NCBI RefSeq assembly: GCF_014648175.1 | Contig: NZ_BMQP01000030.1 | Location: 1 to 64,000, forward strand | Origin: Planobispora rosea | Lineage (GTDB): Bacteria > Actinomycetota > Actinomycetes > Streptosporangiales > Streptosporangiaceae | Direction: 5' to 3' | Length of the DNA stretch: 64,000 nt | In this document: positions 55,437-63,989 of the stretch, one piece after another | Position numbering within the stretch: position 1 is the first letter of the stretch | How the letters are laid out: each line of letters starts with the position of its first letter | The notes under the pieces: model-generated | The model's database searches: none | What the model saw: only the letters and a program-made list of their open reading frames with translations | What the model was told of the DNA's origin: nothing | Made by a program: the position numbers and the translations under genes

Positions 55437-57986
55437 TCAGTTCGCCGTGCAGGTCACCGCCGGGACGCCGTTGGTGCCGCTCTGGCTCGCGGTGAAGCCG
55501 AACGACGCCGACGCGTTCGGGGCCAGCGCGCCGTTCCAGGCGACGTTCCTGACGGAGACGTCGGCGCCGGTCTGGGTGTGCGTGCCGTTCCAGAGCTGGC
55601 TGATCACCTGGCCGTTCGCGAACTTCCAGGTGACGGTCCAGCCCCTGATGGCTGAACTGCCCTGGTTGGTGACGGTGACGTCGGCCTGGAAGGCGCCCTG
55701 CCAGGAGTTGCTCACCTTGTAGACGGCCGAGCAGCCTCCGGCCGGGGTGTCGGTCGTGGTGAACGACGTGCGCTCCGACGCCTCGGAGGAGTTGCCCGCG
55801 GCGTCCCGGGCCACCACGTGCACGCTGTACTCCGTGGCGGGGGACAGCCCGGTCAGGTCGAAGGAGGTCCCCGAGGCGGTCCCCACCTTCGCGGTGCCGC
55901 GGTAGACGTCGTAGCCGGTGACGCCGACGTTGTCGGTGGAGGCCGCCCAGGTCAGCCGGGCGGTGCTCCCGGTGATCGCGGAGACGGCGGGCTTGCCGGG
56001 CTTCGAGGGCGCGATCTCGTCGTCCTCGGGCGGCGGCTCGTCACCGGGCGGGTTGCCCCAGATCTTGGTGCTCCCGGAGTAGAGCGTGATGTTGTCCACC
56101 CGCACCGGGGTCGAGCCCGGCGTGGTGGACACGCCCCTGTACGACCAGTCGTTGGACGGGTCCCAGGTCCCGGCGCTGGCGATGCGGAACTGGACCTCGC
56201 GCCGGTGCTGCGACTGCCCGGCGGGGGAGATCGAGGTGCCGGAGCAGTTGACCGTGATGTAGTAGGTCTTGCCGGACAGCAGGGTCGGGCCGGTCGGGGG
56301 CGAGCACTGGTTGTAGGCCGACGAGACCGTGATCTGGTTCGCGGTGGTGTCGCCGTCGAGGGTGAAGTAGTAGCGGAAGGAGCCGTCGGTCAGGTTCCGG
56401 GCGGGCCAGGCGGACTGGTTGCGGACGATCGCCTTGATCTCGGTGAAGGTGCTCCCGGTGGCGTTCACCCCGGCCTCGACGAAGATCTCGGGGCCGTCGG
56501 GGGTCTCCTTGGGCGGGAAGTCCGCCGCCGGGGTTCCGCCGTACTCGCCGTACAGGCGGGCCAGCGCGCTGGTGAAGCCGGCGTTGTAGTCGGTGGCGAC
56601 CTCGTTCATCACGAAGTCGTCGCGCTTGTCGGTGTAGGCGTCGTCGGGCGAGGGCGGGCCGCCGACGAGCGCGCCGTACAGGGTGTGCCGGGTCTCGACC
56701 GGGTTGGTGATCTGGTCGGTCCAGGAGCCGTGCGCGGTGCGGTGGTGCGGGTTCTTCGGCGGGTTGGCGCCGAAACCGATCACGTAGGAGGACCTGCGGG
56801 GGTTGTCGCCGAGTGCGTAGTCGATCTGCCGCTTCGCGAAGTCGTGATATCTCGCCTTACGGGTGCTGTCGGTGATCGAGTCGGCGTGCACGAGCGCCGC
56901 GAACGAGGTGTTGGCCGCGTAGCGCAGCGACCCCCACCGGTCCAGTACGGCCTGGCCGCCGGGCGAGTAGTTCACCCGCTGCCCGTTGACCCCGACCGTC
57001 CAGTAGTCCAACCACCGGTTGGCGTCGTCGAGGTAGCGCTGCTTGCCGGTGAGCTTGTTCAGCAGCACGTAGGCGCCGTAGGACTTGTCGTCCCAGGCGA
57101 TCGTCCACCGGTAGGACCTGGTGGTGGACTGCGGCTCGGTGCCGAGGTTGTCGTAGTACGACTCGGCCTTGGCGAGATAGGACGCCTCGCCGGTGGCCCG
57201 GTGCAGCCAGATCGCGCCCCAGACCAGCTCGTCGTTGTAACCGCTCCAGGAGTTGTAGTAACCCTGGGCGTCGGTGATGCACTCGCTGTACTTCTTGCGC
57301 ACGGTGTCGGCGAAGGTGTAGAGCTCCCGCGCGTGCTTCACCAGCGTGTCAGCATAAGTCGGGTTTGTCGGGCGGAAGACGATCGACGAGGCCGCCATCG
57401 CCGCCGCCGTCTCGCCGGCCAGGTCCGACCCGCCGCAGGAGGCGTCGATCTTGAACGCGGGCCGGTCCATCGGCATCGCCTCGGCCGGGCCCCACCAGGC
57501 GTGGTCCCGGCCGCCGTGGCCGACCTGTCCGTAGAGGACGTTCGGCGAGGGGTGCGCCTTGATGAAGTAGTCGTTGACGAACTTCAGGTTGTTCAGCAGG
57601 TGGGTGAGCTGCCCGGAGTCGGCGTAGGCGTCGCGGTACTCCACCGCGCCCCAGGCCAGCATGGTCGTGGTGAAGGCCATCGGCAGGCCGAACTTCACGT
57701 GGTCGCCCGCGTCGTACCAGCCGCCGGTCAGATCGAGCCCGGCGTCCTTGCCGTCGTCGAGCGCCGAGTCACCGCGCCAGGAGACGCGGTTCCAGCTCGG
57801 CAGCTTCCCGGACTGCTGCGCCTCGTAGAACCAGATGGACTTCTGCAGCGCCTCGGCGTAGTTGAACTCCGCCGCGGCGGAGGCCGAGGAGCCGGAGGAA
57901 CCGGAAGCGGCGGAGGCGGCGGAGACGGCGGGCGCCGGGACGGCCGTCAGGGCCGCCAGGGCGAGCACCGCCAGGGGTTTCTTCAT
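55437..57986 (-). CDS. Secreted GH9 processive endoglucanase with CBM3, FnIII and CBM2
   Basis: 849 aa. Signal peptide (LAVLALAALTAVPAPAVSA), GH9 domain (about 42-490) with FNYAEALQKSIWFYEAQQSG, LTGGWYDAGDHVKFGLPMAF, HHRTAHGSWTDQI and the catalytic acid in DDFVMNEVATDYNAGF. A CBM3c-like domain (about 500-650: EIFVEAGVNATGSTFTEIKA), FnIII and CBM2 follow. This GH9-CBM3-FnIII-CBM2 order is that of Thermobifida Cel9A, a processive endoglucanase that works with the GH48 exoglucanase. It is encoded directly downstream of GH48. Confidence 0.93.
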   Translation of the reverse strand: MKKPLAVLALAALTAVPAPAVSAASAASGSSGSSASAAAEFNYAEALQKSIWFYEAQQSGKLPSWNRVSWRGDSALDDGKDAGLDLTGGWYDAGDHVKFGLPMAFTTTMLAWGAVEYRDAYADSGQLTHLLNNLKFVNDYFIKAHPSPNVLYGQVGHGGRDHAWWGPAEAMPMDRPAFKIDASCGGSDLAGETAAAMAASSIVFRPTNPTYADTLVKHARELYTFADTVRKKYSECITDAQGYYNSWSGYNDELVWGAIWLHRATGEASYLAKAESYYDNLGTEPQSTTRSYRWTIAWDDKSYGAYVLLNKLTGKQRYLDDANRWLDYWTVGVNGQRVNYSPGGQAVLDRWGSLRYAANTSFAALVHADSITDSTRKARYHDFAKRQIDYALGDNPRRSSYVIGFGANPPKNPHHRTAHGSWTDQITNPVETRHTLYGALVGGPPSPDDAYTDKRDDFVMNEVATDYNAGFTSALARLYGEYGGTPAADFPPKETPDGPEIFVEAGVNATGSTFTEIKAIVRNQSAWPARNLTDGSFRYYFTLDGDTTANQITVSSAYNQCSPPTGPTLLSGKTYYITVNCSGTSISPAGQSQHRREVQFRIASAGTWDPSNDWSYRGVSTTPGSTPVRVDNITLYSGSTKIWGNPPGDEPPPEDDEIAPSKPGKPAVSAITGSTARLTWAASTDNVGVTGYDVYRGTAKVGTASGTSFDLTGLSPATEYSVHVVARDAAGNSSEASERTSFTTTDTPAGGCSAVYKVSNSWQGAFQADVTVTNQGSSAIRGWTVTWKFANGQVISQLWNGTHTQTGADVSVRNVAWNGALAPNASASFGFTASQSGTNGVPAVTCTAN

Positions 57987-58042
57987 GGGGGGTGCCTCTC
58001 GGGGAGTAGGGGGTGCCTCTCATGGAGAAGGGTGGAGTCCAG

Positions 58043-58075
58043 GGCGCGGCGGTAGGTCAGGGTTACCGCCGCGCC
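58043..58075 (-). terminator. Hairpin between GH48 and GH9 genes
   Basis: GGCGCGGCGGTA (58043-58054) pairs perfectly with TACCGCCGCGCC (58064-58075) around a 9-nt loop, within the 113-bp gap. It may terminate part of the GH48 transcripts or protect the mRNA end. Confidence 0.6.
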
Positions 58076-58099
58076 CCGGGGTCATGCGGGCCGGTCAGG

Positions 58100-61042
58100 T
58101 CAGGGGAAGAGCCTGCCGTACTCGGCCAGGGCCACGGCCACGTCGACCTGGGCCCAGAACCGGTGGTAGTTGAAGGTCGGCGCGGGGCCGGTGCCCTTCA
58201 GGTAGGCGTCCACCTTCGGCCAGTCCGGGTCGTTCTTGTAGAAGGACCGGATGGACAGGAAGGTGGAGTTGCTGTCGATCACGTCGCCGTTGGGCATCTT
58301 GCCGGTCCAGCCGGCCGGGACGTAGACCGGGTCGTCGAGGCGGTTGTAGTCGGCCTTCGTCTCGGTGGTCGAGACGCCCTTGGGGTCCTGGTTGTTCTTC
58401 CACATGCCGTCGAGCAGACCCTTGGCGACGTCACGCGCCTTGGTGTCGCCGGACTTGGCCGCGTAGTACATCAGGACCTTGGCGTAGGAACCGGCCACGC
58501 CCACGTCGGTGGTGTAGTCGCGGATGCTGACGTGCAGGCCGGCGTTGGAGCCGGGGTTGGCCGGGTTCCAGGTGTCGGGCTGGCCGGTCCACACCAGCGT
58601 CGAGGGGATCTGGTAGGTCCCGTCGGCGTTGATCGTGGTGTTGTCGGTGGCCCACTTGACCCACTTGTCCAGCACGACCTTGGCGTCGGCGTTGCCGGTG
58701 GCGTAGTACAGCTCCGCCACGCGCTCCATCGACCAGGCCTGGAAGCCGAACCACTGGTTCGACGGCGGGTCGTGGTAGACGGGCTGCCAGTCGTAGGCCA
58801 TGCCGTAGAAGGTCGGCAGGTTCGACGGCGGGGTGGCGTAGTGGCCCTGCCAGCTGTTGGTCGCGCCGCCCGCGATCGCGCCCTCGGACGACTGCAGCCA
58901 GCGGTAGAACTCCAGCTGCCGCTTCAGGCTGGTGCTCCAGTCCTGTACGGCGGTCGCCCCCTTGGGCTTGAGCGCGTCCACGCTGGACAGCACCCAGGCG
59001 GCCATCGGGTTCTGGTAGCCGGAGTGGTTGTGGCTGGAGCCGATCCGCCAGGCCCAGCCCGCGGAGGTGTCGATCGCGCCGCCCCAGGCGTAGTACCAGC
59101 TCAGCAGGTAGGCGGAGCTGTCCTTGCCGGTGCCGGCCGGGCAGGAGGTGCTGGTGCAGCCCTGCTTCTTGAAGTACTTGTCGTACATCGCGTAGCGCAG
59201 GTAGTCGCCCATCTTCGCGGCCTTGGCGACCGTCGAGGAGATCTGCGACTCCTTGCCCTGCTCCTTGGCCCAGACGTGCGCCCAGTAGGCCACCTGGACG
59301 GCGCGGGCGTCGGCGTCGGGGGCGTTGGTGTACTTCCACTGCTTGGCGTAGGAGGAGTCACCGGTGAACAGGTCCAGGAACCCGTTCTTGCCGCCGTGCT
59401 TGAAGGTGTCGCAGGACGGCTGCGGGATGGTCTCGAAGACCGACTCCTCGGGACCGCGCTGGTAGGTGTTGATGTAGGCGGGCCTGGTCGTGCCGTCGCC
59501 GCAGCGGCCGAAGCCGTAGGTGTTGTCGACGTCGAGCAGCCAGTGCATGCCGTACACGTCGCTGGTGCCATAGGCGGTCTTCAGCTCGCCTGCGATCGGG
59601 TCCACGCCGACGCTGACGCCGCCGTCCAGCTTGGACGGGTACTGCTTGATGTCGTCCCACTCACCGGCGTAGGTCGCGGGCTTGGACGGGTTGTAGAACG
59701 AGTTCGTCGGCTGGTCGGCCGTGGCCGGGATGATGTACTTCTCCATCGACGCCCAGGCCTCGTTGAACTTGCTCCAGTCGCCGGTCACCTTGCCGTAGGC
59801 CGCCTCCAGCCACAGGTAGTAGCTGTAGGCCTCGGAGGTGGTCTCGTGCCCGTGGTCCGGGGCCTCGACCAGGAACGTCTCGACCGAGTGGTACGGCACG
59901 CCCTCGGGGGAGAAGTAGCCGTTGGCCGGGTCCTTGATCTTGTTGTACATCGTGGTGAAGCGCTTGATGTACTCGTTGTCGCCGCCGGGGGTGTCGTTGT
60001 CCACCTCGGTGGCGGTGGACTTCGCGGCGGTGTGCCCGGTGGCGGTGGCGGTGAACTCGGCGCTGCCGGAGGTCGTGTCGGCGTCCTCGGCGGCCTTGAT
60101 CTTCACCGTCTGGGCGGTGTTCCAGTTGCTCGGGGTGAAGGTCAGCGAGGCGCCGGTGTCCACCGTGAGGTCGGCGTCGCCGCTGCTCCGCGCGGTCGTC
60201 ACGGTGACGTTCGCCGCCGGGGCCTTGGAGAGCTTGACCGACAGGTTCGCGTCGCCGCCCTCGGGCACGGCGAGCGTGGCGGGGGTGACGACCACGGCGG
60301 GCGCGGTGTCGGTCTTCACGCTGATCCCGACCGGCTCGGAGGTCTTCGTCAGGCCCTTGTCGTCGGTGGCCCTGGCGGTGATCGAGTAGTCGCCGGCCGC
60401 CACGCCGGTCCAGTTGTAGGAGTACGGCGCGCTGGTGTCGGTGCCCAGCGGCGTGCTGCCGTTGAAGAACTCGACCTTGGCCACCGTGCCGTCGGCGTCG
60501 GCCGCGTCGGCGGTGATCTCCACCGTGGCGGGCGCGGTGAAGGACGCCCCCGCGACCGGCTTGGTGATCTTGACGCTGGGGGCCTGGTTGCCCGGATCGC
60601 CGCCGCAGGTGGTGCCGTTGACCGTGAAGGCGGCCGGCTTGGGGTTGCTCCCGGACCAGCTGCCGTTGAAGCCGATGTTCACCGAGCCGCCGGTGGGGAC
60701 CCTGCGGTTCCAGTCGAGGTTCTTGGCGGTGACGGAGGTTCCGTTCTGCGCCCAGGTCGCGCTCCAGCCCTGGACCATCTTCTGGGTGGTGGTCGGGAAG
60801 TCGAAGCCGAGGGTCCAGCCGTCCAGCGGGTCGCCCAGGTTCTTGATGGTCACGCTGGCGGTGAACCCGCCCTGCCAGTCGTTCGTCGAGTAGGCGACGT
60901 CACAGGAGACGGCCGCATGGGCAGGGGAGGCGGCGAGGGCGGTGAGCGTCCCGGCCGTTAGACTGAGCAGGGCCAGTGTGGCGACGCGCCTTCGCCGTCT
61001 CGCCTGTGGGAGCGCTCCCGCTCTCGGGGGGTAAGGATGCAT
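58100..61042 (-). CDS. Secreted GH48 reducing-end cellobiohydrolase with CBM2
   Basis: 980 aa from ATG 61042, preceded by GGAGGA. A long basic signal peptide (ARRRRRVATLALLSLTAGTL) is followed by an N-terminal CBM2 (VAYSTNDWQGGFTASVTIK), an Ig-like domain (VKITKPVAGASFTAPATVEI), a Calx-beta-like domain (VVVTPATLAVPEGGDANLSV) and GH48 from about residue 345: YIKRFTTMYNKIKDPANGYF, VEAPDHGHETTSEAYSYYLW with the catalytic Glu, and YTTDVGVAGSYAKVLMYYAA. It releases cellobiose from reducing chain ends and is the key exocellulase of the cluster. CebR-type palindromes lie at its 5' end. Confidence 0.95.
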   Translation of the reverse strand: MHPYPPRAGALPQARRRRRVATLALLSLTAGTLTALAASPAHAAVSCDVAYSTNDWQGGFTASVTIKNLGDPLDGWTLGFDFPTTTQKMVQGWSATWAQNGTSVTAKNLDWNRRVPTGGSVNIGFNGSWSGSNPKPAAFTVNGTTCGGDPGNQAPSVKITKPVAGASFTAPATVEITADAADADGTVAKVEFFNGSTPLGTDTSAPYSYNWTGVAAGDYSITARATDDKGLTKTSEPVGISVKTDTAPAVVVTPATLAVPEGGDANLSVKLSKAPAANVTVTTARSSGDADLTVDTGASLTFTPSNWNTAQTVKIKAAEDADTTSGSAEFTATATGHTAAKSTATEVDNDTPGGDNEYIKRFTTMYNKIKDPANGYFSPEGVPYHSVETFLVEAPDHGHETTSEAYSYYLWLEAAYGKVTGDWSKFNEAWASMEKYIIPATADQPTNSFYNPSKPATYAGEWDDIKQYPSKLDGGVSVGVDPIAGELKTAYGTSDVYGMHWLLDVDNTYGFGRCGDGTTRPAYINTYQRGPEESVFETIPQPSCDTFKHGGKNGFLDLFTGDSSYAKQWKYTNAPDADARAVQVAYWAHVWAKEQGKESQISSTVAKAAKMGDYLRYAMYDKYFKKQGCTSTSCPAGTGKDSSAYLLSWYYAWGGAIDTSAGWAWRIGSSHNHSGYQNPMAAWVLSSVDALKPKGATAVQDWSTSLKRQLEFYRWLQSSEGAIAGGATNSWQGHYATPPSNLPTFYGMAYDWQPVYHDPPSNQWFGFQAWSMERVAELYYATGNADAKVVLDKWVKWATDNTTINADGTYQIPSTLVWTGQPDTWNPANPGSNAGLHVSIRDYTTDVGVAGSYAKVLMYYAAKSGDTKARDVAKGLLDGMWKNNQDPKGVSTTETKADYNRLDDPVYVPAGWTGKMPNGDVIDSNSTFLSIRSFYKNDPDWPKVDAYLKGTGPAPTFNYHRFWAQVDVAVALAEYGRLFP
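61007..61020. promoter_or_regulatory. CebR/CelR-type box within the GH48 signal-peptide codons
   Basis: TGGGAGCGCTCCCG matches the CebR/CelR palindrome TGGGAGCGCTCCCA at 13 of 14 positions. It lies 22-35 bp inside the coding region, so bound repressor would act as a roadblock. Confidence 0.7.
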
Positions 61043-61123
61043 GGGAAAAGATCCTCCAGGGGTGACCCTCTGCGATTCCGCTGGTAGAGGCATCGCTTTA
61101 GATCAAGCAAGGATGAAAGGCGG

Positions 61124-61137
61124 TGGGAGCGCTCCCA
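61124..61137. promoter_or_regulatory. CebR/CelR-type operator upstream of GH48
   Basis: TGGGAGCGCTCCCA is a perfect match to the known binding site of the cellobiose-responsive LacI-family repressors CelR (Thermobifida) and CebR (Streptomyces). It lies 82 bp before the GH48 start. No celR/cebR gene is in the window. Confidence 0.85.
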
Positions 61138-61252
61138 AAAGAGGATTCTGGAGAGTGCCCGGCGGATGTCAATGGCATGAGCCGCCGGTTACCGGGGGGT
61201 TTCCTTCCGATGCCGGTCAGGCGGTTGCGATCGACACGGCGGGTTTCCGGAA

Positions 61253-61267
61253 TCTGAAACTTTCAGA
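61253..61267. promoter_or_regulatory. Second xylanase-type palindrome
   Basis: TCTGAAACTTTCAGA is a perfect 15-bp palindrome centred on the same GAAACTTTC core as the xylanase box at 53653. It lies 211 bp upstream of the GH48 start. Confidence 0.5.
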
Positions 61268-61445
61268 CTCCGCACGGCCCGGCCGGATTCCACGGGGCTC
61301 CGCCGGGTTCCGTACGGCTCCGCCGGCTCCGGAGCGGTTCCCGGTCCCGCAACCGCTCCGCCGCCCCTTCCGGCCGCCGGTTCGGGGCCCCGGGAGCCGG
61401 AAGGCTCCTCTCCCGGCCGGGGCGCCGTCCCGGCTCCGGGACGAC

Positions 61446-61746
61446 TCAGCGCAGCGGCGGGTCGGCGCGCTCGACGCGGCCCAGGGCGGGCTCCGCCCAC
61501 CATTCCCCGCCGCGCGGGGGCTCCATGCCGTAGACCGGATCCTCGCTCCATGCCGGAGACCGGATCCTCAGGGCCGTCGGTGCCGCGCGTGCACTGCCCG
61601 TTCGAGTGGCCGGACATGGAGATCCACAGGTAGGCGGGGTCCCCGCCCCGCAGAGCCTCCATGTTCCCCCGTCGGAACCCGACAAGGATCATACGGGAAG
61701 GGTCATGAGTGCCGTTGAAGGGTTTTCCACCCCATCGGGCGTCCAC
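61446..61746 (-). pseudogene. Small gene broken by a 25-bp tandem duplication
   Basis: From GTG 61746 (or an internal ATG) the frame reads MILVGFRRGNMEALRGGDPA, YLWISMSGHSNGQCTRGTDG and PEDPVSGME, then runs out of frame. In the next frame the sequence continues DPVYGMEPPRGGEWWAEPAL and ends with TGA at 61446, with G/C at nearly every third codon position. The switch falls exactly at two tandem 25-bp copies (61520-61544 and 61545-61569), and 25 is not a multiple of three. Removing one copy restores a single ORF of roughly 90 codons. The function of the intact protein is not known to me. 61747-62008 holds no gene. Confidence 0.6.
61520..61569 (-). repeat. 25-bp tandem duplication
   Basis: Two adjacent copies of GCTCCATGCCGKAGACCGGA followed by TCCTC, differing at one base. 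It shifts the frame of the small gene at 61446-61746. Confidence 0.85.
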
Positions 61747-62008
61747 TATCCATAACGGTCACGGGATGTTCATCTCACGCGAATCTCGCCGGTGACCAGG
61801 AAAAACCCCGGCCGCGAGCGGCGGGACCTGGCGAGGACGGAGGGCTCCCGAGGGAATGCGGACAGACGCACGCGGCAGGTATTCTCGTATTGTCGGGAGT
61901 CCGGGGCTGTGCCCCCTTGATCGTCCCTGTACGTTGGCCTTAACCGGCCATCGCGCCTGTCGAACCACAACACCGTTCCCACGGCCAGGCTCCTAGGGCA
62001 GGCGAACC

Positions 62009-62392
62009 ATGACGAAGCTGTCTATCCAGGTCACCCACTATCGCACCTGCGTGGTCGTCTCGGTGGCCGGAGACCTGGACAAGATCTCGACCCCCCAATT
62101 GGACCAGGCGTTCACGGACCTGCTGGCGGACGGGCACGTTCATCTCATCGCCGACGTGTCGGAGCTCGAGTTCTGCGACTCCACCGGGGTGTGGCTGCTT
62201 CTGTCGGGACTGCGCCGGACCTACGAGGCGGGTGGCTGGTTACGCCTGGCCGGGGTCCGGGGCTTCCTGCAGCGGCTTCTGGAGCTCACCCGGCTCAGCG
62301 ACGCCTTCCCCACCGACGCGACCGTCGACGACTCCCTGCGCCACGCGCCCGTCCGGCGCTCCGGCCCCACTCCGCCGCCGACGGTCGCCTGA
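62009..62392 (+). CDS. STAS-domain anti-sigma factor antagonist
   Basis: A 127-aa protein. The STAS fold is clear: LSIQVTHYRTCVVVSVAGDL at the start and LIADVSELEFCDSTGVWLLL with the phosphorylatable Ser in the C-D-S-T-G motif. It is probably regulated by a kinase-type anti-sigma factor and a PP2C phosphatase, such as the RsbP-like one at 19047-20288, though these are far apart. The C-terminal 30 residues are Pro-rich. Confidence 0.88.
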   Translation: MTKLSIQVTHYRTCVVVSVAGDLDKISTPQLDQAFTDLLADGHVHLIADVSELEFCDSTGVWLLLSGLRRTYEAGGWLRLAGVRGFLQRLLELTRLSDAFPTDATVDDSLRHAPVRRSGPTPPPTVA

Positions 62393-62404
62393 CCCGCCCC
62401 GGTC

Positions 62405-62543
62405 ACCGTCCCAGCCGGTCCCGGACCATCGTCCCGGAGCGCTCCGAGGTCACCGTCCGAGCCGGTCCGGGGTCATCGTCCCGAGGTGCTGCGAGGTCAT
62501 CGTCCCGGGGTGCTCCGAGGCGCCGCCCCGGAGCATCCCCGGA
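62405..62543 (+). repeat. Imperfect repeats built on GTCAYCGTCCCRG
   Basis: The gap between the STAS gene and the kinase stop contains about six copies of a GGTCAYCGTCCCGAGG-like unit of 20-26 bp, irregularly spaced. No gene. It may mark slippage or act as a convergent terminator region. Confidence 0.45.
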
Positions 62544-63989
62544 TCACCGTCCCATGGCGCGCTCCACCTCCATGAGCTGGCGCTCCAGATCCCTCCGGAG
62601 CCGGTCGCTGAGGGCTCTCTCGCCGTGCCGGATGGCGATCTTCTGCTGGACCCGTACGAGATCGTCGGTGCAGCAGACGCTGTCGGCCAGCACCTGCCGC
62701 AGGTCGAGGGCCACATCCGAGCGGATCTCGCCCGCTCTCTGGCCGCTGGTCAGCAGGGCGTTGAAGCGCCGGACGCTCTCTTCGAGCGTGGGCGCGGACG
62801 CCCCCGCGGTCTCCGTCCAGGGCTCCGGCGCCGACTTCGGCTTCGGCTTCGGTGTCTTCTCCGGCCGCGTGGCGGGGCGGTCCGTCGGTTCGGCGGACCG
62901 TTCCCGGGCCGGTTTCCCGGTGGGCGACGGGCTCCCGGTCCCGGGCTGGGACGAGGGGGAGTCGGGAGCGGGAGAGCCCGAGGCCGCGGTGGTCCGCGGG
63001 TGCGAGGTCGAGCCGGAGGCGACGGCGGAGGGCGGCCATCCGCCGGGGAGACCGCCGGCCGGCAGCCAGAAGATGACCCCCGCGACGAGGGCCGCCACCG
63101 CCACCGATCCCGCCAGCGCCACCCAGGCGTGGGAGCCGGCCTGCTCCCTGGCCCGGTTCTCGGACAGGGCCTTCTCCAGGACGGCCGCCGCCTCCTGCGC
63201 CCGTGGCCGGGACCGCGGGCCGTGCGCCAGACAGCGCTGGCACAGCGCCGAGACCTCCCTCGGCAGCCCCGGGACGTGGACGGCGGGCGGAGGTCCTTCG
63301 CGCTGGGCCTGCTCGATCTCCTCCCACGTCCGCTCGGGGTACGGCGTGCGGCCGGTGAGCATCTCGAACAGCAGCACGCCGAGCGAGTAGACGTCGTTGG
63401 CGGGATGGGCGCCCGCGCGGGTCAGGCGTTCGGGCGCCACGTAGGGCGGCGTGCCGGCCTCGCTGGCCGGGTCGTCGTCCTCCTCCCCGGCGAGGGCGGC
63501 GATGCCGAAGTCGAGCAGCTTGGCCCCGTCCGCGGTGAGCAGCACGTTCTCGGCGGTGACGTCCCGGTGGACGATGCCCCGCTCGTGGGCGGCGGCCAGG
63601 ACGGTGGCCACCCTGCGGGCCACTTCCACCGCCTCGGGCCAGGGCAGCGGTCCCTCGGCGATCCGCTCGGCCAGCGGGCGTCCCTCCAGCAGCCGCATCA
63701 CCACGTAGGCCGCCAGGCGGCCCTGGGCGGTGACCGTCTCCCCGTAGTCGTACACCTCGATCGCGTCGGGGTGGATGAGCCGGGCGGTGGCCCGCGCCTC
63801 GCGGCGGATCGGCTCCCGATCCGCCCCGAGGTCGGCGTCCAGTACCTTGATCGCGACCGTCCGCTGCAGGGACTGGTCGAAGGCGCGCCAGACGACGCTC
63901 ATCCCGCCCCTGCCGATCGGCTCCATCAGCCGGTATCTGCGGGTGAGCACGTCGCCCGCGCGCAACCCGCGGCGCTCAGGCCGACTCAC
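62544..63989 (-). CDS. Membrane Ser/Thr protein kinase with altered catalytic loop
   Basis: 481 aa from GTG 63989. The kinase domain has GRGGMSVVWRAF (Gly loop), TVAIKVLDADL (ATP Lys), the catalytic loop HRDVTAENVLL, LLDFGIAAL and APERLT. The catalytic loop carries Thr-Ala where active kinases have Lys-Pro (HRDVKPEN). One transmembrane helix (AGSVAVAALVAGVIFWL) follows, then a Pro/Ser-rich stalk and a helical extracytoplasmic domain with Cys-Cys (DSVCCTDDLVRVQQ). It resembles Pkn receptors of actinobacteria. Activity may be reduced. It lies at the window edge but is complete. Confidence 0.87.
   Translation of the reverse strand: MSRPERRGLRAGDVLTRRYRLMEPIGRGGMSVVWRAFDQSLQRTVAIKVLDADLGADREPIRREARATARLIHPDAIEVYDYGETVTAQGRLAAYVVMRLLEGRPLAERIAEGPLPWPEAVEVARRVATVLAAAHERGIVHRDVTAENVLLTADGAKLLDFGIAALAGEEDDDPASEAGTPPYVAPERLTRAGAHPANDVYSLGVLLFEMLTGRTPYPERTWEEIEQAQREGPPPAVHVPGLPREVSALCQRCLAHGPRSRPRAQEAAAVLEKALSENRAREQAGSHAWVALAGSVAVAALVAGVIFWLPAGGLPGGWPPSAVASGSTSHPRTTAASGSPAPDSPSSQPGTGSPSPTGKPARERSAEPTDRPATRPEKTPKPKPKSAPEPWTETAGASAPTLEESVRRFNALLTSGQRAGEIRSDVALDLRQVLADSVCCTDDLVRVQQKIAIRHGERALSDRLRRDLERQLMEVERAMGR

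Noticed and set aside
55818..58055. 745-aa ORF opposite the GH9 gene and a 982-aa ORF opposite GH48
   Set aside because: Val/Gly/Arg-rich translations with no domains; the minus-strand products are clear glycoside hydrolases.
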